Shown: one piece after another, positions 7,589-16,188 of the stretch
Layout of the letters: every line of letters begins with the position of its first letter
Position numbering within the stretch: position 1 is the stretch's first letter
NCBI GenBank assembly: GCA_019242385.1
Contig: JAFAVO010000052.1
Span: forward strand, 1-26,731
Direction: 5' to 3'
DNA from: Gammaproteobacteria bacterium
GTDB taxonomy: Bacteria; Pseudomonadota; Gammaproteobacteria; Steroidobacterales; Steroidobacteraceae
Length of the DNA: 26,731 nucleotides
Notes under the pieces: model-generated
Told to the model about the DNA's origin: nothing
Seen by the model: the letters and a program-made list of their open reading frames with translations, nothing else
The model's database searches: none
Translations under genes and position numbers: made by a program

Positions 7589-10315
7589 TTGAGAAACCAG
7601 AAAATCACCGCGGCCGTCTTGGCCGCGCTGAGCGCGCATGCAGCCTCGGCCTACGGGGCGGAGCCGTCTTCCGGAGAGGAGGCCCCCTCGGGCGGCCTGC
7701 AGGAAGTCGTCGTGACCGCGGAGCGCCGCGCCGAGTCGGTGCAGACGGTGCCCAATACCATCCAGGCGATCACCGGCGATCAGCTGAGCGCGCTCAACGT
7801 CTCGACGATCGACGACGTTCTCAAGTTCCTGCCGAACGTGACCTTCAGCAACAACGGACCGGGCAACGGCAACATCTACATGCGCGGTCTCAGCGCAGGC
7901 TTCGCCGGCAACCAGTCGAGTGCGGCGATCGCGCCCTTTCCAAACGTCGCGCTCTACCTCGATGACTCTTCGATGACCTTCCCCTCGCGCAACGTCGATG
8001 TCTACATGGCGGACCTGGAGCGCATCGAGGTGCTCGAGGGCCCGCAGGGAACTCTGTTCGGTGGCGGCGCGCAGGCAGGCGCGGTGCGCTACATCACCAA
8101 CAAGCCGAAGCTGAATGTCACCGAAGGCAACGTCGAGGCCTCCTACGGCACGACCGCGGGCGGCGACCCCAACTCCTCCGGTATCGCGGTGCTGAACCTG
8201 CCGCTCCTGCAGGACACCCTCGCGGTACGTGCGGTGATCTACACCGACCGCCGCGGCGGTTACATCGATAACGTGCCGAGCACCTTCACGCGGCAGTCGC
8301 GGGATCTCGGGCCGCCCAGCTACGGGTTCGCCGGCTATCCGGCGAACGCGCCGGGGGCGAACAACTACCTGCTCGCGCAGAACAACCAGAACCCGGTCAG
8401 CTACGGCGGGGTGCGACTCTCGGCGCTGTGGCAGATGACCACCGACTGGAGCCTGTTGATCCAGCAGAGCTACCAGAACATGGAAGCCGACGGCAGTTTC
8501 GCCTCCTACCCCTATGGGTCGGAGGGCCAGCCACTCAACCCCTGGGAGACGACCACGTTCGTGCCCCAGTGGAACAAGGACAAGTGGTCGAACACCGCCT
8601 GGACGGTGAACGGCAAGCTGGGTGACATCCGCGCGGTCTACACGGGTGCGTACCTGAGCCGCACCATCGACAACACCATGGACTACACCAACTATGCGCG
8701 TTCGGCCGGAGGCTTCTACTACAGCTGCGTCGGTGGTCCGAAAAACAGTGGCCTGATAGGGGCGGGGTTCCCCTATACCTGCTACTCGCCGGTGTTCAAC
8801 TGGGAGGACTACGTCAAGACGACGCATCAGAGCCACGAGGTCAGGTTCAGCACCCCGGATGACTGGCGGCTGCGCGCCCTGCTCGGTGGTTTCTACGAGA
8901 AGATCGACATCAAGGATGAAATGAACTTCCACTACCGCTCGATCCCCTCGTGCACGCCGGAGAACCTGGCGCTGTTCGCAGCGGGCACGCAGGTGTGCGT
9001 CGCCAACGTGATCCCTTATCCGGGTACCGCCGCCATTAATCCGAACCTGCGCGACGACCAGGTCGCCTTCGGTGAGGACTTGAGGCGCGGCTACAAGCAG
9101 ACGGCAGCCTTCACCTCGATCGACTTCGACCTCATTCCGAAGACGCTGACGATCACTGCCGGTACGCGCTACTACCACTACCAGGCGGGCCTCTCCGGCT
9201 CACAGTATTCCACCAGCACCGGCTGCGCGGGTGTGCCGAACACCACCGGTTGCGTCGGCTCCAACCTCAAGGCGGCGGACCACGCCGCGGACTACAGCGG
9301 CTTCAAGAGCCGCGGCAATCTCACCTGGCACGTGACGCCCGATGTCATGGCGTACTACACCTTCTCGCAGGGCTTCCGCCCCGGCGCGGGCAATCGCAAG
9401 AACAGCAAGGAGGTCAACATCTCCATCGATCCGGTGACCGGTCTGCCGACCTCAGGCCCGGTTGCCGGGACACCGGACCTCGTCAAGCAGTTCCGCAAGC
9501 CCTACACCTACCCGCCCGACACGCTGACCAACAACGAGATCGGGTTCAAATCGGAATGGCTGGACCACCGGCTGCTGGTCAACGCCTCGGCGTACATCAT
9601 GCACTGGGAGCACGTGCAGACCCAGATCTACAACCCGCCGGTGTTCGGCAACACGACCTTCGGTATCGAAGGGCCTGACTACAAGATCAAGGGCTTCGAG
9701 CTGCAGATCGCCGCCAGGGTCACCGAGGGACTGACGCTGCAGGGCTCGCTGTCGCACAACAATGCCTCGCAAACCAACTCGCCGTGCATCACATCGGTGG
9801 GTGGGGCGAACGACCCGAACGGCATATCGGGTAATCCAACCCCAGTCGGGCAGTGCATCACTCAGGTGTGGGACCCCATCACTCACAAGAACGTGGCGCT
9901 GCTCAATCCGCTCGGTGCCGTGGGCTCGACGCCCGCGTTCTCACCGACGCTGCAGTGGAACCTGCGTGCACGCTACGACTGGAGCGTCGGGGATTACCAC
10001 CCGTTCGTCTCCTTCGGCGCCAGCTACACGGGCTCCATGAACAACCAGCCGAGCAGCTTCACGCCGGCCCCGACGCCCACCCCCGCCAACCCGGTACCCA
10101 TCCCGACGACGACGTGGTTGCTGTATAACCAGCCGGCGTACACCGTGTATGACGCGCAGGTGGGGGTCAGCAAGGACCGCTGGCGTGTCATGGCCTACGG
10201 AACGAACCTCAGCAACTCGCACGCAAGTACGTTCACCTCCTCCTCGCAGTTCATCGAGGCGGAGATACCACTGCGGCCGCGGGTGCTGGGTGTGACGATG
10301 GGCTACAGCTTCTGA
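7589..10315 (+). CDS. TonB-dependent outer-membrane receptor
   Basis: A 908-residue outer-membrane active transporter. The start is TTG 7589, chosen because GGGGAGGAG lies 3 bases upstream and because it yields a clean signal peptide (MRNQKITAAVLAALSA, cleavage near residue 21 or 24). The frame is open further upstream to 7484, but that stretch is leader-like and overlaps hairpins. A TonB-box-like EVVVTAE lies at residues 39-45. The plug follows (TIQAITGDQLSALNVSTIDD, MRGL, RIEVLEGPQGTLFG with ITNKP), then a long aromatic-rich barrel. It ends in VTMGYSF, with the terminal Phe used for barrel assembly. The protein is of the broad iron-siderophore/other class; substrate cannot be told. A terminator follows directly, so it may be transcribed alone. 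Confidence 0.93.
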   Translation: MRNQKITAAVLAALSAHAASAYGAEPSSGEEAPSGGLQEVVVTAERRAESVQTVPNTIQAITGDQLSALNVSTIDDVLKFLPNVTFSNNGPGNGNIYMRGLSAGFAGNQSSAAIAPFPNVALYLDDSSMTFPSRNVDVYMADLERIEVLEGPQGTLFGGGAQAGAVRYITNKPKLNVTEGNVEASYGTTAGGDPNSSGIAVLNLPLLQDTLAVRAVIYTDRRGGYIDNVPSTFTRQSRDLGPPSYGFAGYPANAPGANNYLLAQNNQNPVSYGGVRLSALWQMTTDWSLLIQQSYQNMEADGSFASYPYGSEGQPLNPWETTTFVPQWNKDKWSNTAWTVNGKLGDIRAVYTGAYLSRTIDNTMDYTNYARSAGGFYYSCVGGPKNSGLIGAGFPYTCYSPVFNWEDYVKTTHQSHEVRFSTPDDWRLRALLGGFYEKIDIKDEMNFHYRSIPSCTPENLALFAAGTQVCVANVIPYPGTAAINPNLRDDQVAFGEDLRRGYKQTAAFTSIDFDLIPKTLTITAGTRYYHYQAGLSGSQYSTSTGCAGVPNTTGCVGSNLKAADHAADYSGFKSRGNLTWHVTPDVMAYYTFSQGFRPGAGNRKNSKEVNISIDPVTGLPTSGPVAGTPDLVKQFRKPYTYPPDTLTNNEIGFKSEWLDHRLLVNASAYIMHWEHVQTQIYNPPVFGNTTFGIEGPDYKIKGFELQIAARVTEGLTLQGSLSHNNASQTNSPCITSVGGANDPNGISGNPTPVGQCITQVWDPITHKNVALLNPLGAVGSTPAFSPTLQWNLRARYDWSVGDYHPFVSFGASYTGSMNNQPSSFTPAPTPTPANPVPIPTTTWLLYNQPAYTVYDAQVGVSKDRWRVMAYGTNLSNSHASTFTSSSQFIEAEIPLRPRVLGVTMGYSF

Positions 10316-10321
10316 GTGGCT

Positions 10322-10347
10322 GACGGCGGCGCCGACCGAGCGCCGTC
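10322..10347 (+). other. Inverted repeat after the receptor stop
   Basis: GACGGCG and CGCCGTC form a 7-bp stem with a 12-base loop, directly after the receptor stop and before the true terminator. No T-run follows. It may protect the receptor mRNA 3' end. Confidence 0.3.
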
Positions 10348-10358
10348 GCGGGTTGCGC

Positions 10359-10364
10359 TAGACT
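10359..10364 (+). promoter_or_regulatory. Possible -10 element overlapping the terminator region
   Basis: TAGACT matches the -10 consensus at four positions and lies just before the terminator. A start near 10371 would fall inside the 5' arm, leaving a shortened hairpin that new transcripts could read through. No clear -35 is seen. Confidence 0.25.
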
Positions 10365-10366
10365 TG

Positions 10367-10396
10367 AAGGCGGGCACGATGCCCGCCTTCTTTTCG
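10367..10396 (+). terminator. Intrinsic terminator of the TonB-dependent receptor
   Basis: AAGGCGGGCA pairs perfectly with TGCCCGCCTT around loop CGA, followed by CTTTTC. The 10-bp GC-rich stem and T-run are classical. It ends only about 7 bases before the next ATG (10404). Confidence 0.8.
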
Positions 10397-10403
10397 CGAG
10401 ACC

Positions 10404-12431
10404 ATGACCGCCGCCAGCGCACCCATCCCGCAAGCACCGCCGGAGAGCCCCGAGATCCAGGAGATCCGCGAGCTTCTCAAGGCACGACGCTTCGCCGAGG
10501 CGGCGGACAAGGCGGCGCGTCTCGTCACGGCGGCGCCGACCCACCGCGATGGGCTCTATATGCTCGCGCTCGCGCAACGCCAGCAGCAGCGTCTGCGCGA
10601 GGCCCTCGCGACCCTCGAGCAACTCGAGCGCCATCACCCCAAGTTCAGCCGCCTCTTCCAGGAGCGTGGTCACTGCTACGTGGCGCTCAAGGACGCCCCG
10701 CAGGCGATCGCGGCCTACCGCCGCGCGGTCGAGATCAACGCCACGCTCTCGGCCACCTGGAGCATGCTCGAGGGGCTCTATCGCATGCTCGGCGATATGC
10801 GCAACGCGGCTTTCGCCGCCTCGCAGGTGGCGACGCTCAAAGCGCTGCCGCCGCCGGTCATGACCGCGACCAATCTCTACTGCGAGGGCGATCGCGCCAG
10901 CGCGGAGCGGATCGTGCGCGCGTTCCTGCTCGAGCACGGCGACCACATCGAGGCGATGCGGTTGCTGGCACGGATCGGAATGGATGCGGAAGTGTACGAC
11001 GACGCGGAGGTGCTGCTGGCGGCGGTGCTGGAACGCATGCCCGACTACACCGCGGCGCGCCACGACTACGCCTGGGTGCTCCTCGCGCGCAACAAGTATC
11101 GCGAGGCGCGCGCGCAGCTCGACCGACTGCTCGCGAGCGATCCCGCCAATCGCGATCTGCGCACGCTGCGTGCCACGGCGACCGCCGGGCTCGGTGAGCA
11201 CGAGAACGCGCTCGAGCTCTATCGCAAGTTGCTCAGGGAGGCGCCGGCCGAGGGACGCGAGGCTGCGGATCTGCACCTGTCCGCGGCCCATGCGCTGAAG
11301 ACGCTCGGCCAGCAGAGCGAGGCGATCGAGGAGTACCGTGCGGCCGCGCGCGCGCGGCCCGGTTTCGGGGACGCCTATTGGAGCCTCGCCAATCTCAAGA
11401 CCTACCGCTTCACCGATGCCGAGCTCGCGCAGATGCAGGCCGCGGAGGGCGCGGCGAGCGCTGCCGTCGTCGACCGCTATCACCTGTGCTTCGCGCTCGG
11501 CAAGGCCCACGAGGACCGGGCTCAGTACGCCGAGTCGTGGGGCTGCTACGAGCGCGGGAATGCGCTGGTGCGGGCCGCGAGCCGCTACCGGCCGGAACCG
11601 GTCGAGCTCAACACCGCGAATCAACAGCGGATCTGCACCCGCGAGTTCTTCCGTGCGCGCGCGGGCTACGGTGTCGCGAGCAACGAGCCGATCCTGATCA
11701 TCGGGCTGCCGCGCTCGGGCTCGACGCTCATCGAGCAGATCCTCGCTTCGCATTCCCAGGTCGAAGGCACCCAGGAGCTCGCCGACATTCCCCGCTTCGT
11801 GCTCGAGCTGCAGGGCCGCGAGCCGGATCTGGAGAACCCGCGTTATCCCGCGATCCTCGCGGACCTGCCGGGCGAGGCTTTCGTGCAGCTCGCGACCCGG
11901 TATCTCGAGGACACCCGCATCTACCGCAGCGGACGGCCACGTTTCATCGACAAGATGCCCAACAACTTCCGCCACCTCGGCCTGGTTCATCTGATGTTTC
12001 CGAATGCAAAGGTCATCGATGCCCGCCGCGAGCCGATGGCCTGCTGCTTCGGCATCTACAAGCAGTTGTTCGCGCGCGGACAGGAATTTGCCTACAGCAT
12101 CCCCGACATCGCCCGGTACTACCGCACTTATCTCGAGCTCATGGAGCACTGGGATCGGGTATTGCCCGGGCGCGTGCTGCGGGTCCACCATGAGGACCTG
12201 GTCGAGGATCTCGAGGGTGGCGTGCGCCGGATCCTCGAGCATTGCGAGCTGGCATTCGAGCCGGCGTGCGTCGAGTTCCACCGCACCCAGCGCAGCATTC
12301 GCACCGCGAGCTCGGAGCAGGTGCGCCAGCCCATCTTTCGTGAAGGGCTCGACCAGTGGCGGCAATTCGAGCCCTGGCTCGCGCCGCTGCGCGCTGCGCT
12401 CGGTGACGCGCTCGAGCGCTACCGGCGCTAG
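10404..12431 (+). CDS. TPR-repeat sulfotransferase
   Basis: A 675-residue, apparently cytoplasmic protein without signal peptide. Residues 20-350 are tetratricopeptide repeats (for example HPKFSRLFQERGHCYVALKD, FRAAARARPGFGDAYWSLAN-like units). Residues 430-660 form a PAPS-dependent sulfotransferase: the 5'-phosphosulfate loop LPRSGSTLIEQ (Pro436-Ser440), a KMPNNF segment, and the 3'-phosphate region DARREP from residue 539. The TPR part probably binds a protein or peptide acceptor. The motif spacing resembles tyrosylprotein sulfotransferases, so protein sulfation is possible but unproven. ATG 10404 has no good ribosome site and follows a terminator by 7 bases. The next gene begins 2 bases after its stop. 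Confidence 0.88.
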   Translation: MTAASAPIPQAPPESPEIQEIRELLKARRFAEAADKAARLVTAAPTHRDGLYMLALAQRQQQRLREALATLEQLERHHPKFSRLFQERGHCYVALKDAPQAIAAYRRAVEINATLSATWSMLEGLYRMLGDMRNAAFAASQVATLKALPPPVMTATNLYCEGDRASAERIVRAFLLEHGDHIEAMRLLARIGMDAEVYDDAEVLLAAVLERMPDYTAARHDYAWVLLARNKYREARAQLDRLLASDPANRDLRTLRATATAGLGEHENALELYRKLLREAPAEGREAADLHLSAAHALKTLGQQSEAIEEYRAAARARPGFGDAYWSLANLKTYRFTDAELAQMQAAEGAASAAVVDRYHLCFALGKAHEDRAQYAESWGCYERGNALVRAASRYRPEPVELNTANQQRICTREFFRARAGYGVASNEPILIIGLPRSGSTLIEQILASHSQVEGTQELADIPRFVLELQGREPDLENPRYPAILADLPGEAFVQLATRYLEDTRIYRSGRPRFIDKMPNNFRHLGLVHLMFPNAKVIDARREPMACCFGIYKQLFARGQEFAYSIPDIARYYRTYLELMEHWDRVLPGRVLRVHHEDLVEDLEGGVRRILEHCELAFEPACVEFHRTQRSIRTASSEQVRQPIFREGLDQWRQFEPWLAPLRAALGDALERYRR

Positions 12432-12433
12432 AC

Positions 12434-14806
12434 GTGGCCAAGGTCGCTCGACCGGCCCCCGGACGCAATGAGCCCTGCCCCTGTGGCAGCGGGCGCAAGT
12501 TCAAGCACTGCTGCGGCCGTGTAGCGCAGCCGGCGATCGTACCGGCACCAGCTCCGGAGCAATCCTCCGCCTGGCAGCTGCTGCAGGCCGGCCGGCCGGC
12601 ACAAGCCGAGGCCGAGTGCGAGCGCGTGCTCGCGCGATTGCCCCAGCACGGCGCGACGCTGGTCTGCCTCGCACTCGCGCGCCAGGCGCAGGGGAAAGAT
12701 GGACTTGCGGCGCTCGAAGCGGCAGGGAAAGCCCTGCCGGAGGACGCGCAGGTGCACTACCTGCTTGGCCAGGCGCTGGAGGAGCGGGGACTGTTGACGC
12801 GTGCCACGGCGAGCCTGACGCGCGCCACGGCTCTACGACCGGGTTTCGCCGATGCCCACAACGATCTGGGCCGGGTGCTGCTCGAGCTCGGGAGCATCGA
12901 CGCAGCGATCGCGAGCTGCCAGCGCGCGCTCGAGCTGCGCCCGCAATTCGCCGCAGCGATAGGCAACCTCGCCAATGCCGAGCGTGCCCGCGGTGCACTG
13001 GCCGCGGCAATCGCCGGGTACCGCAAGGCGATTGCGCTCGAACCCGGACTCGTGGAGGCACATCGCAACCTCGGCGGTGCGCTCATCGCGGCCGGCGAGC
13101 CCGAGGCGGGCATCGAGGCGTTGCGTCGCGCGCTCGAGCTGCGACCAGCTTATGCGGAGGCGGTGACGCAGCTCGCACGCATCCTGATCGCGCAGGGTCG
13201 TGCAGCCGAGGCGGTGCCTCATTACGAGCGACTGCTCGCGCACGAGCGGCGCGCGGACACACTGAACGACCTTGGAACACTGCTCGCGGGGCTGGGCCGG
13301 TACCAGGCGGCGGCCGACTGCTTCCGCGAAGCGCTCGATCTCGATCCCCGCGCAGCGGCCCCGCACGCCAACCTCGGCCACGTGCTCCACTGTCTCGGCG
13401 ATCATCGCGCCGCCATCGAGCACAGCCGCCGGGCCATCGAGCTCGATCCGCGGCTGATGGAAGGGCATCTGCATCTGGGCAACGCACTGCTCGCGATCAA
13501 CGAGACACACGCCGCCGAGGCCGCCTACCGCGCCGGACTCGATGTCGCCCCGGACCACGCGCCGCTGCATACCGCGCACGCGATGGCCGAGCGGGCGCTC
13601 GGGCGAGTCGATGCTGCGGCGGCAAGCGTCAGGCAGTCGCTCGCCATCCGTCCCGATGCCGCGGATACCCTGACGCTTCTGGGCAGCCTCGCCATCGACC
13701 GCGGGCGGTTCGAAGAGGCCGAGACGCTGATGAACAAGGCACTCGCACTCAGCCCGGGGCTGCCCGAGGCACTGATCGGCCTGACAGCGGTACGCCGGAT
13801 GACCGCGGCCGACCGTGCCTGGCGTGATGCGGCCGAGAGTACCCTTGCACGCGGCCTGCCTGTGGCACACGCCATCGGCCTGCATCACGCGCTCGGCAAG
13901 TACTGCGATGACGTGGGCGAGTTCGATGCGGCCTTCGAGTATCACCGGCGCGGGCACGAGCTCGCGCGGCGCAGCCGGCCGCCCTACGATCGCGCGGCAA
14001 CGAGCGAGCGTGTCACGCGGACGCTCGCGGTGTTCGACCGCGCATCGCTCGCGGCGCTGCGACCCGCGGGCCTTGCTTCCGAGCGGCCCGTGTTCGTCTT
14101 CGGGATGCCCCGCTCGGGCACGACCCTTGCCGAGCAGATCCTGGCATCGCACCCCCAGGTGCACGGGGCGGGTGAGGTCCTTTTCTGGCAATTCGGCGCC
14201 GACGCGGAGCTCGCCGCGCGCCCGGAAGAACGCGCCGCGACCATCGCTGCGCTCGGCCGTGAGTACCTGGCGTCGTTCGCGCCTCTGCCCGCCTCAGCGG
14301 CGCGGGTGATCGACAAGCTGCCGAGCAACTTCAAGAATCTCGGGCTCATCCACGCGGCGCTGCCGGCAGCGCGCTTCATCCACCTCGAGCGTCATCCGCT
14401 CGATACCTGCCTGTCGATCTACTTCCAGGGCTTCTCCGCGGCGCACGCCTACGCCACCGATCTTGCCGATCTCGCGCACTACTACCGTGAGTACCGCCGG
14501 CTGATGGCGCACTGGCGAGCGACGCTTCCGCCGCATCTGCTCCTCGAGGTCCGCTACGAGTCGCTCGTGGATGACCCCGAGCACTGGACCCGGCGGATGC
14601 TGGCGCACCTCGGCCTGTCCTTCGACGCGCGCTGTCTCCAATTCCAAAAGACCGAGCGACCCGTGTTGACGGCGAGCAACTGGCAGGTGCGCCAGCCCAT
14701 CGGCAAAGGCTCGATCGGTCGCTGGCGCCACTATGCCCGCGAGCTCGAGCCATTGCGCGCGGCGCTCGGCGATCATGCCTCGGAGCGCGAGCCCGAGCAG
14801 AGTTAG
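12434..14806 (+). CDS. SEC-C/TPR-repeat sulfotransferase
   Basis: A 790-residue protein with three parts. Residues 10-28 are a SEC-C zinc motif (Cys15, Cys17, Cys26, Cys27 in NEPCPCGSGRKFKHCC), known from SecA C-termini. Residues 35-480 are many TPR units with the A/Y-x-x-LG and AEAxxxYRxAL patterns. Residues 550-780 are a sulfotransferase with MPRSGTTLAEQ (559-564 is the phosphate loop), DKLPSNFKNLG, and HLERHPLDTCLS (Arg653 and Ser661 as 3'-phosphate ligands). GTG 12434 follows the previous stop by 2 bases, and the SEC-C motif begins within a dozen residues, which supports this start. It is a diverged paralogue of the upstream protein; the zinc motif may recruit a partner such as SecB or a ribosomal/export factor. 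That role is inferred. Confidence 0.88.
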   Translation: MAKVARPAPGRNEPCPCGSGRKFKHCCGRVAQPAIVPAPAPEQSSAWQLLQAGRPAQAEAECERVLARLPQHGATLVCLALARQAQGKDGLAALEAAGKALPEDAQVHYLLGQALEERGLLTRATASLTRATALRPGFADAHNDLGRVLLELGSIDAAIASCQRALELRPQFAAAIGNLANAERARGALAAAIAGYRKAIALEPGLVEAHRNLGGALIAAGEPEAGIEALRRALELRPAYAEAVTQLARILIAQGRAAEAVPHYERLLAHERRADTLNDLGTLLAGLGRYQAAADCFREALDLDPRAAAPHANLGHVLHCLGDHRAAIEHSRRAIELDPRLMEGHLHLGNALLAINETHAAEAAYRAGLDVAPDHAPLHTAHAMAERALGRVDAAAASVRQSLAIRPDAADTLTLLGSLAIDRGRFEEAETLMNKALALSPGLPEALIGLTAVRRMTAADRAWRDAAESTLARGLPVAHAIGLHHALGKYCDDVGEFDAAFEYHRRGHELARRSRPPYDRAATSERVTRTLAVFDRASLAALRPAGLASERPVFVFGMPRSGTTLAEQILASHPQVHGAGEVLFWQFGADAELAARPEERAATIAALGREYLASFAPLPASAARVIDKLPSNFKNLGLIHAALPAARFIHLERHPLDTCLSIYFQGFSAAHAYATDLADLAHYYREYRRLMAHWRATLPPHLLLEVRYESLVDDPEHWTRRMLAHLGLSFDARCLQFQKTERPVLTASNWQVRQPIGKGSIGRWRHYARELEPLRAALGDHASEREPEQS

Positions 14807-14808
14807 CT

Positions 14809-14824
14809 CCGCTGCTTCCAGCGG
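14809..14824. other. Short hairpin between convergent genes
   Basis: CCGCTG/CAGCGG forms a perfect 6-bp stem with loop CTTC in the 41-base gap between the sulfotransferase and the leftward enolase. No T-run is present on either strand, so terminator function is uncertain. Confidence 0.3.
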
Positions 14825-14847
14825 TCCTGAAAAATGGGAAAGGTGGC

Positions 14848-15993
14848 TCAGCCGACCCGTGTAGCGAGCAGGCGCGCTTCATCGGGCGCGTAACCCATCC
14901 CCGGAGCGTCACCGAGCTCGATCCAGCCTGAGGTGTCGGCCCTGAGCGGTTCCGCCATCAGGAAGTCGCGCCGCTCCAGGCTCCACTCCGGTGGATCGAA
15001 GGGGTACTCGAGAAAGGGGGCATCCGTGAGTCCCGCCACCAGGTGGGCATTCGCCGTCACCCCCATGCCGTTGGTCCAGGTGTGAGGGGTGAAGGCGACG
15101 TGGTGCTCCTGCGCCATGAGTGCGATGCGCCGCAGCCCGGTGATGCCGCCGACCAGCGCAGCATCCGGCTGCAGCACATCGACACACGCTCCGACCAGCA
15201 GCTCGCGCAGCTCGTGCAGCTGTCGGGTCATCTCCCCGCCCGCGATGCGCACATCGGTGGCCGCGCGCAGTGCGCGCATGCCCGCGTAATCGGCACGATG
15301 GAGCGGCTCCTCCATCCAGTACACCTCGAGCCGCTCGAGCTCGCGCGCCACCGCGAGCGCATCCTTCAGGCTCCACGCAGCCTGTGTATCCCAGGCCATG
15401 CGCCATCCCTGGTTGCAGTCGACCAGCAGCTCGAGGCGCTTGCCGATGCGGGCGCGCACGGCCTCCAGTGCCCGGATGTCATCGCGCCAGTCGCCGCGAT
15501 GAAAGCGCAGCTTCAGCGCCGGGAATCCGAGCGCGAGGAAGCGCTCGGCGGCTTCCGCCTGGGCCTGCGGATCGCGCAGCGTGCCGGAGGAAGCATAGGC
15601 GCGGACCCGTCTCGAGAGACCTCCGAGCAGCTTCCAGCACGGCTGCCCGAGGATCTTGCCGGCGAGGTCCCAGAGAGCCAGATCGAGCGGCCAGCACCGC
15701 CCGTAATGGAAATCGATATTCGACAGCACGCGGAAGTGGCGCTCGAGTGCCAGCGGATCCTGGCCGATGAAGAGGCTCTCGTGCCCCTCGAAACCGAGCA
15801 TGCGGTCCCCGGAGCCGAGGCCCACGAGCCCGGTGTCGGTGGTCACGCGCACCAGCGTCGCATCGAAGTGCACCCGGGGCTTGGTGTCCCAGCTGGCGTT
15901 GAAGGCCGGTGCGAGTGGCAGCCGGTGATGGCTGATGGCGATGGCGGCGATCTTGTGTCCGCCAGAGGCTGGGGTCGCGGCAGCTGCGCTCAT
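14848..15993 (-). CDS. Mandelate racemase/muconate lactonizing enzyme family protein (enolase superfamily)
   Basis: A 381-residue Mg-dependent enzyme that abstracts a proton alpha to a carboxylate. Lys161-Leu-Arg163 is the K-x-K/R motif. Metal ligands are Asp192 (LVDCNQGW), Glu228 (WMEEP) and Glu254 (IAGGE). His304 (FTPHTWTNG) with Asp277 (LQPD) gives the His-Asp dyad of the mandelate racemase subgroup, so acid-sugar or hydroxy-acid dehydration or epimerisation is likely. The substrate is unknown. ATG 15993 puts the family's first strand at residue 14; GTG 16032 is an alternative. The gene diverges from the LysR gene and is probably its target. Confidence 0.85.
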   Translation of the reverse strand: MSAAAATPASGGHKIAAIAISHHRLPLAPAFNASWDTKPRVHFDATLVRVTTDTGLVGLGSGDRMLGFEGHESLFIGQDPLALERHFRVLSNIDFHYGRCWPLDLALWDLAGKILGQPCWKLLGGLSRRVRAYASSGTLRDPQAQAEAAERFLALGFPALKLRFHRGDWRDDIRALEAVRARIGKRLELLVDCNQGWRMAWDTQAAWSLKDALAVARELERLEVYWMEEPLHRADYAGMRALRAATDVRIAGGEMTRQLHELRELLVGACVDVLQPDAALVGGITGLRRIALMAQEHHVAFTPHTWTNGMGVTANAHLVAGLTDAPFLEYPFDPPEWSLERRDFLMAEPLRADTSGWIELGDAPGMGYAPDEARLLATRVG

Positions 15994-16188
15994 GAGGACC
16001 GCCGGTTGGGGTTTGACGCGAGCCTTCCACACTGCTCCAGTCCGTCACAGCCGAGAAATTAACTACCTGCATCTAAAAAAGGCATCCCGGGGGGCCTTGG
16101 CGCGACGCGGTGCCTGGGCGAGTATGGCGCAGCAGCGGCGGCCGGCCGGCGCGTCAGTTGCGGGGCAGGGGCTTTGAGCGGGGCAGAC
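15994..16188. promoter_or_regulatory. Divergent control region between the enolase and LysR genes
   Basis: About 195 bases with one AT-rich stretch (16055-16080). On the minus strand it includes a possible -10 (GTTAAT). TTA (16059-16061) and TAA (16074-16076) flank a 12-base centre, and an AAGGC/GCCTT inverted repeat lies at 16079-16098. LysR regulators normally bind such divergent regions at T-N11-A sites, but no clean site is visible. Confidence 0.35.

Noticed and set aside
6587..9178. An 863-codon open frame on the minus strand
   Set aside because: It runs antisense through the hisN-like gene and the TonB receptor. Its product is Arg/Val/Ala-rich with no recognisable domain; GC-rich codon bias creates such frames.
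10251..12365. A 704-codon antisense frame over the first sulfotransferase
   Set aside because: Low-complexity Arg/Leu/Glu composition and complete overlap with a gene that has clear catalytic motifs.
16059..16098. Specific LysR operator in the enolase/LysR gap
   Set aside because: The inverted repeats are short, and no clean T-N11-A palindrome is present. Only the region as a whole was annotated.
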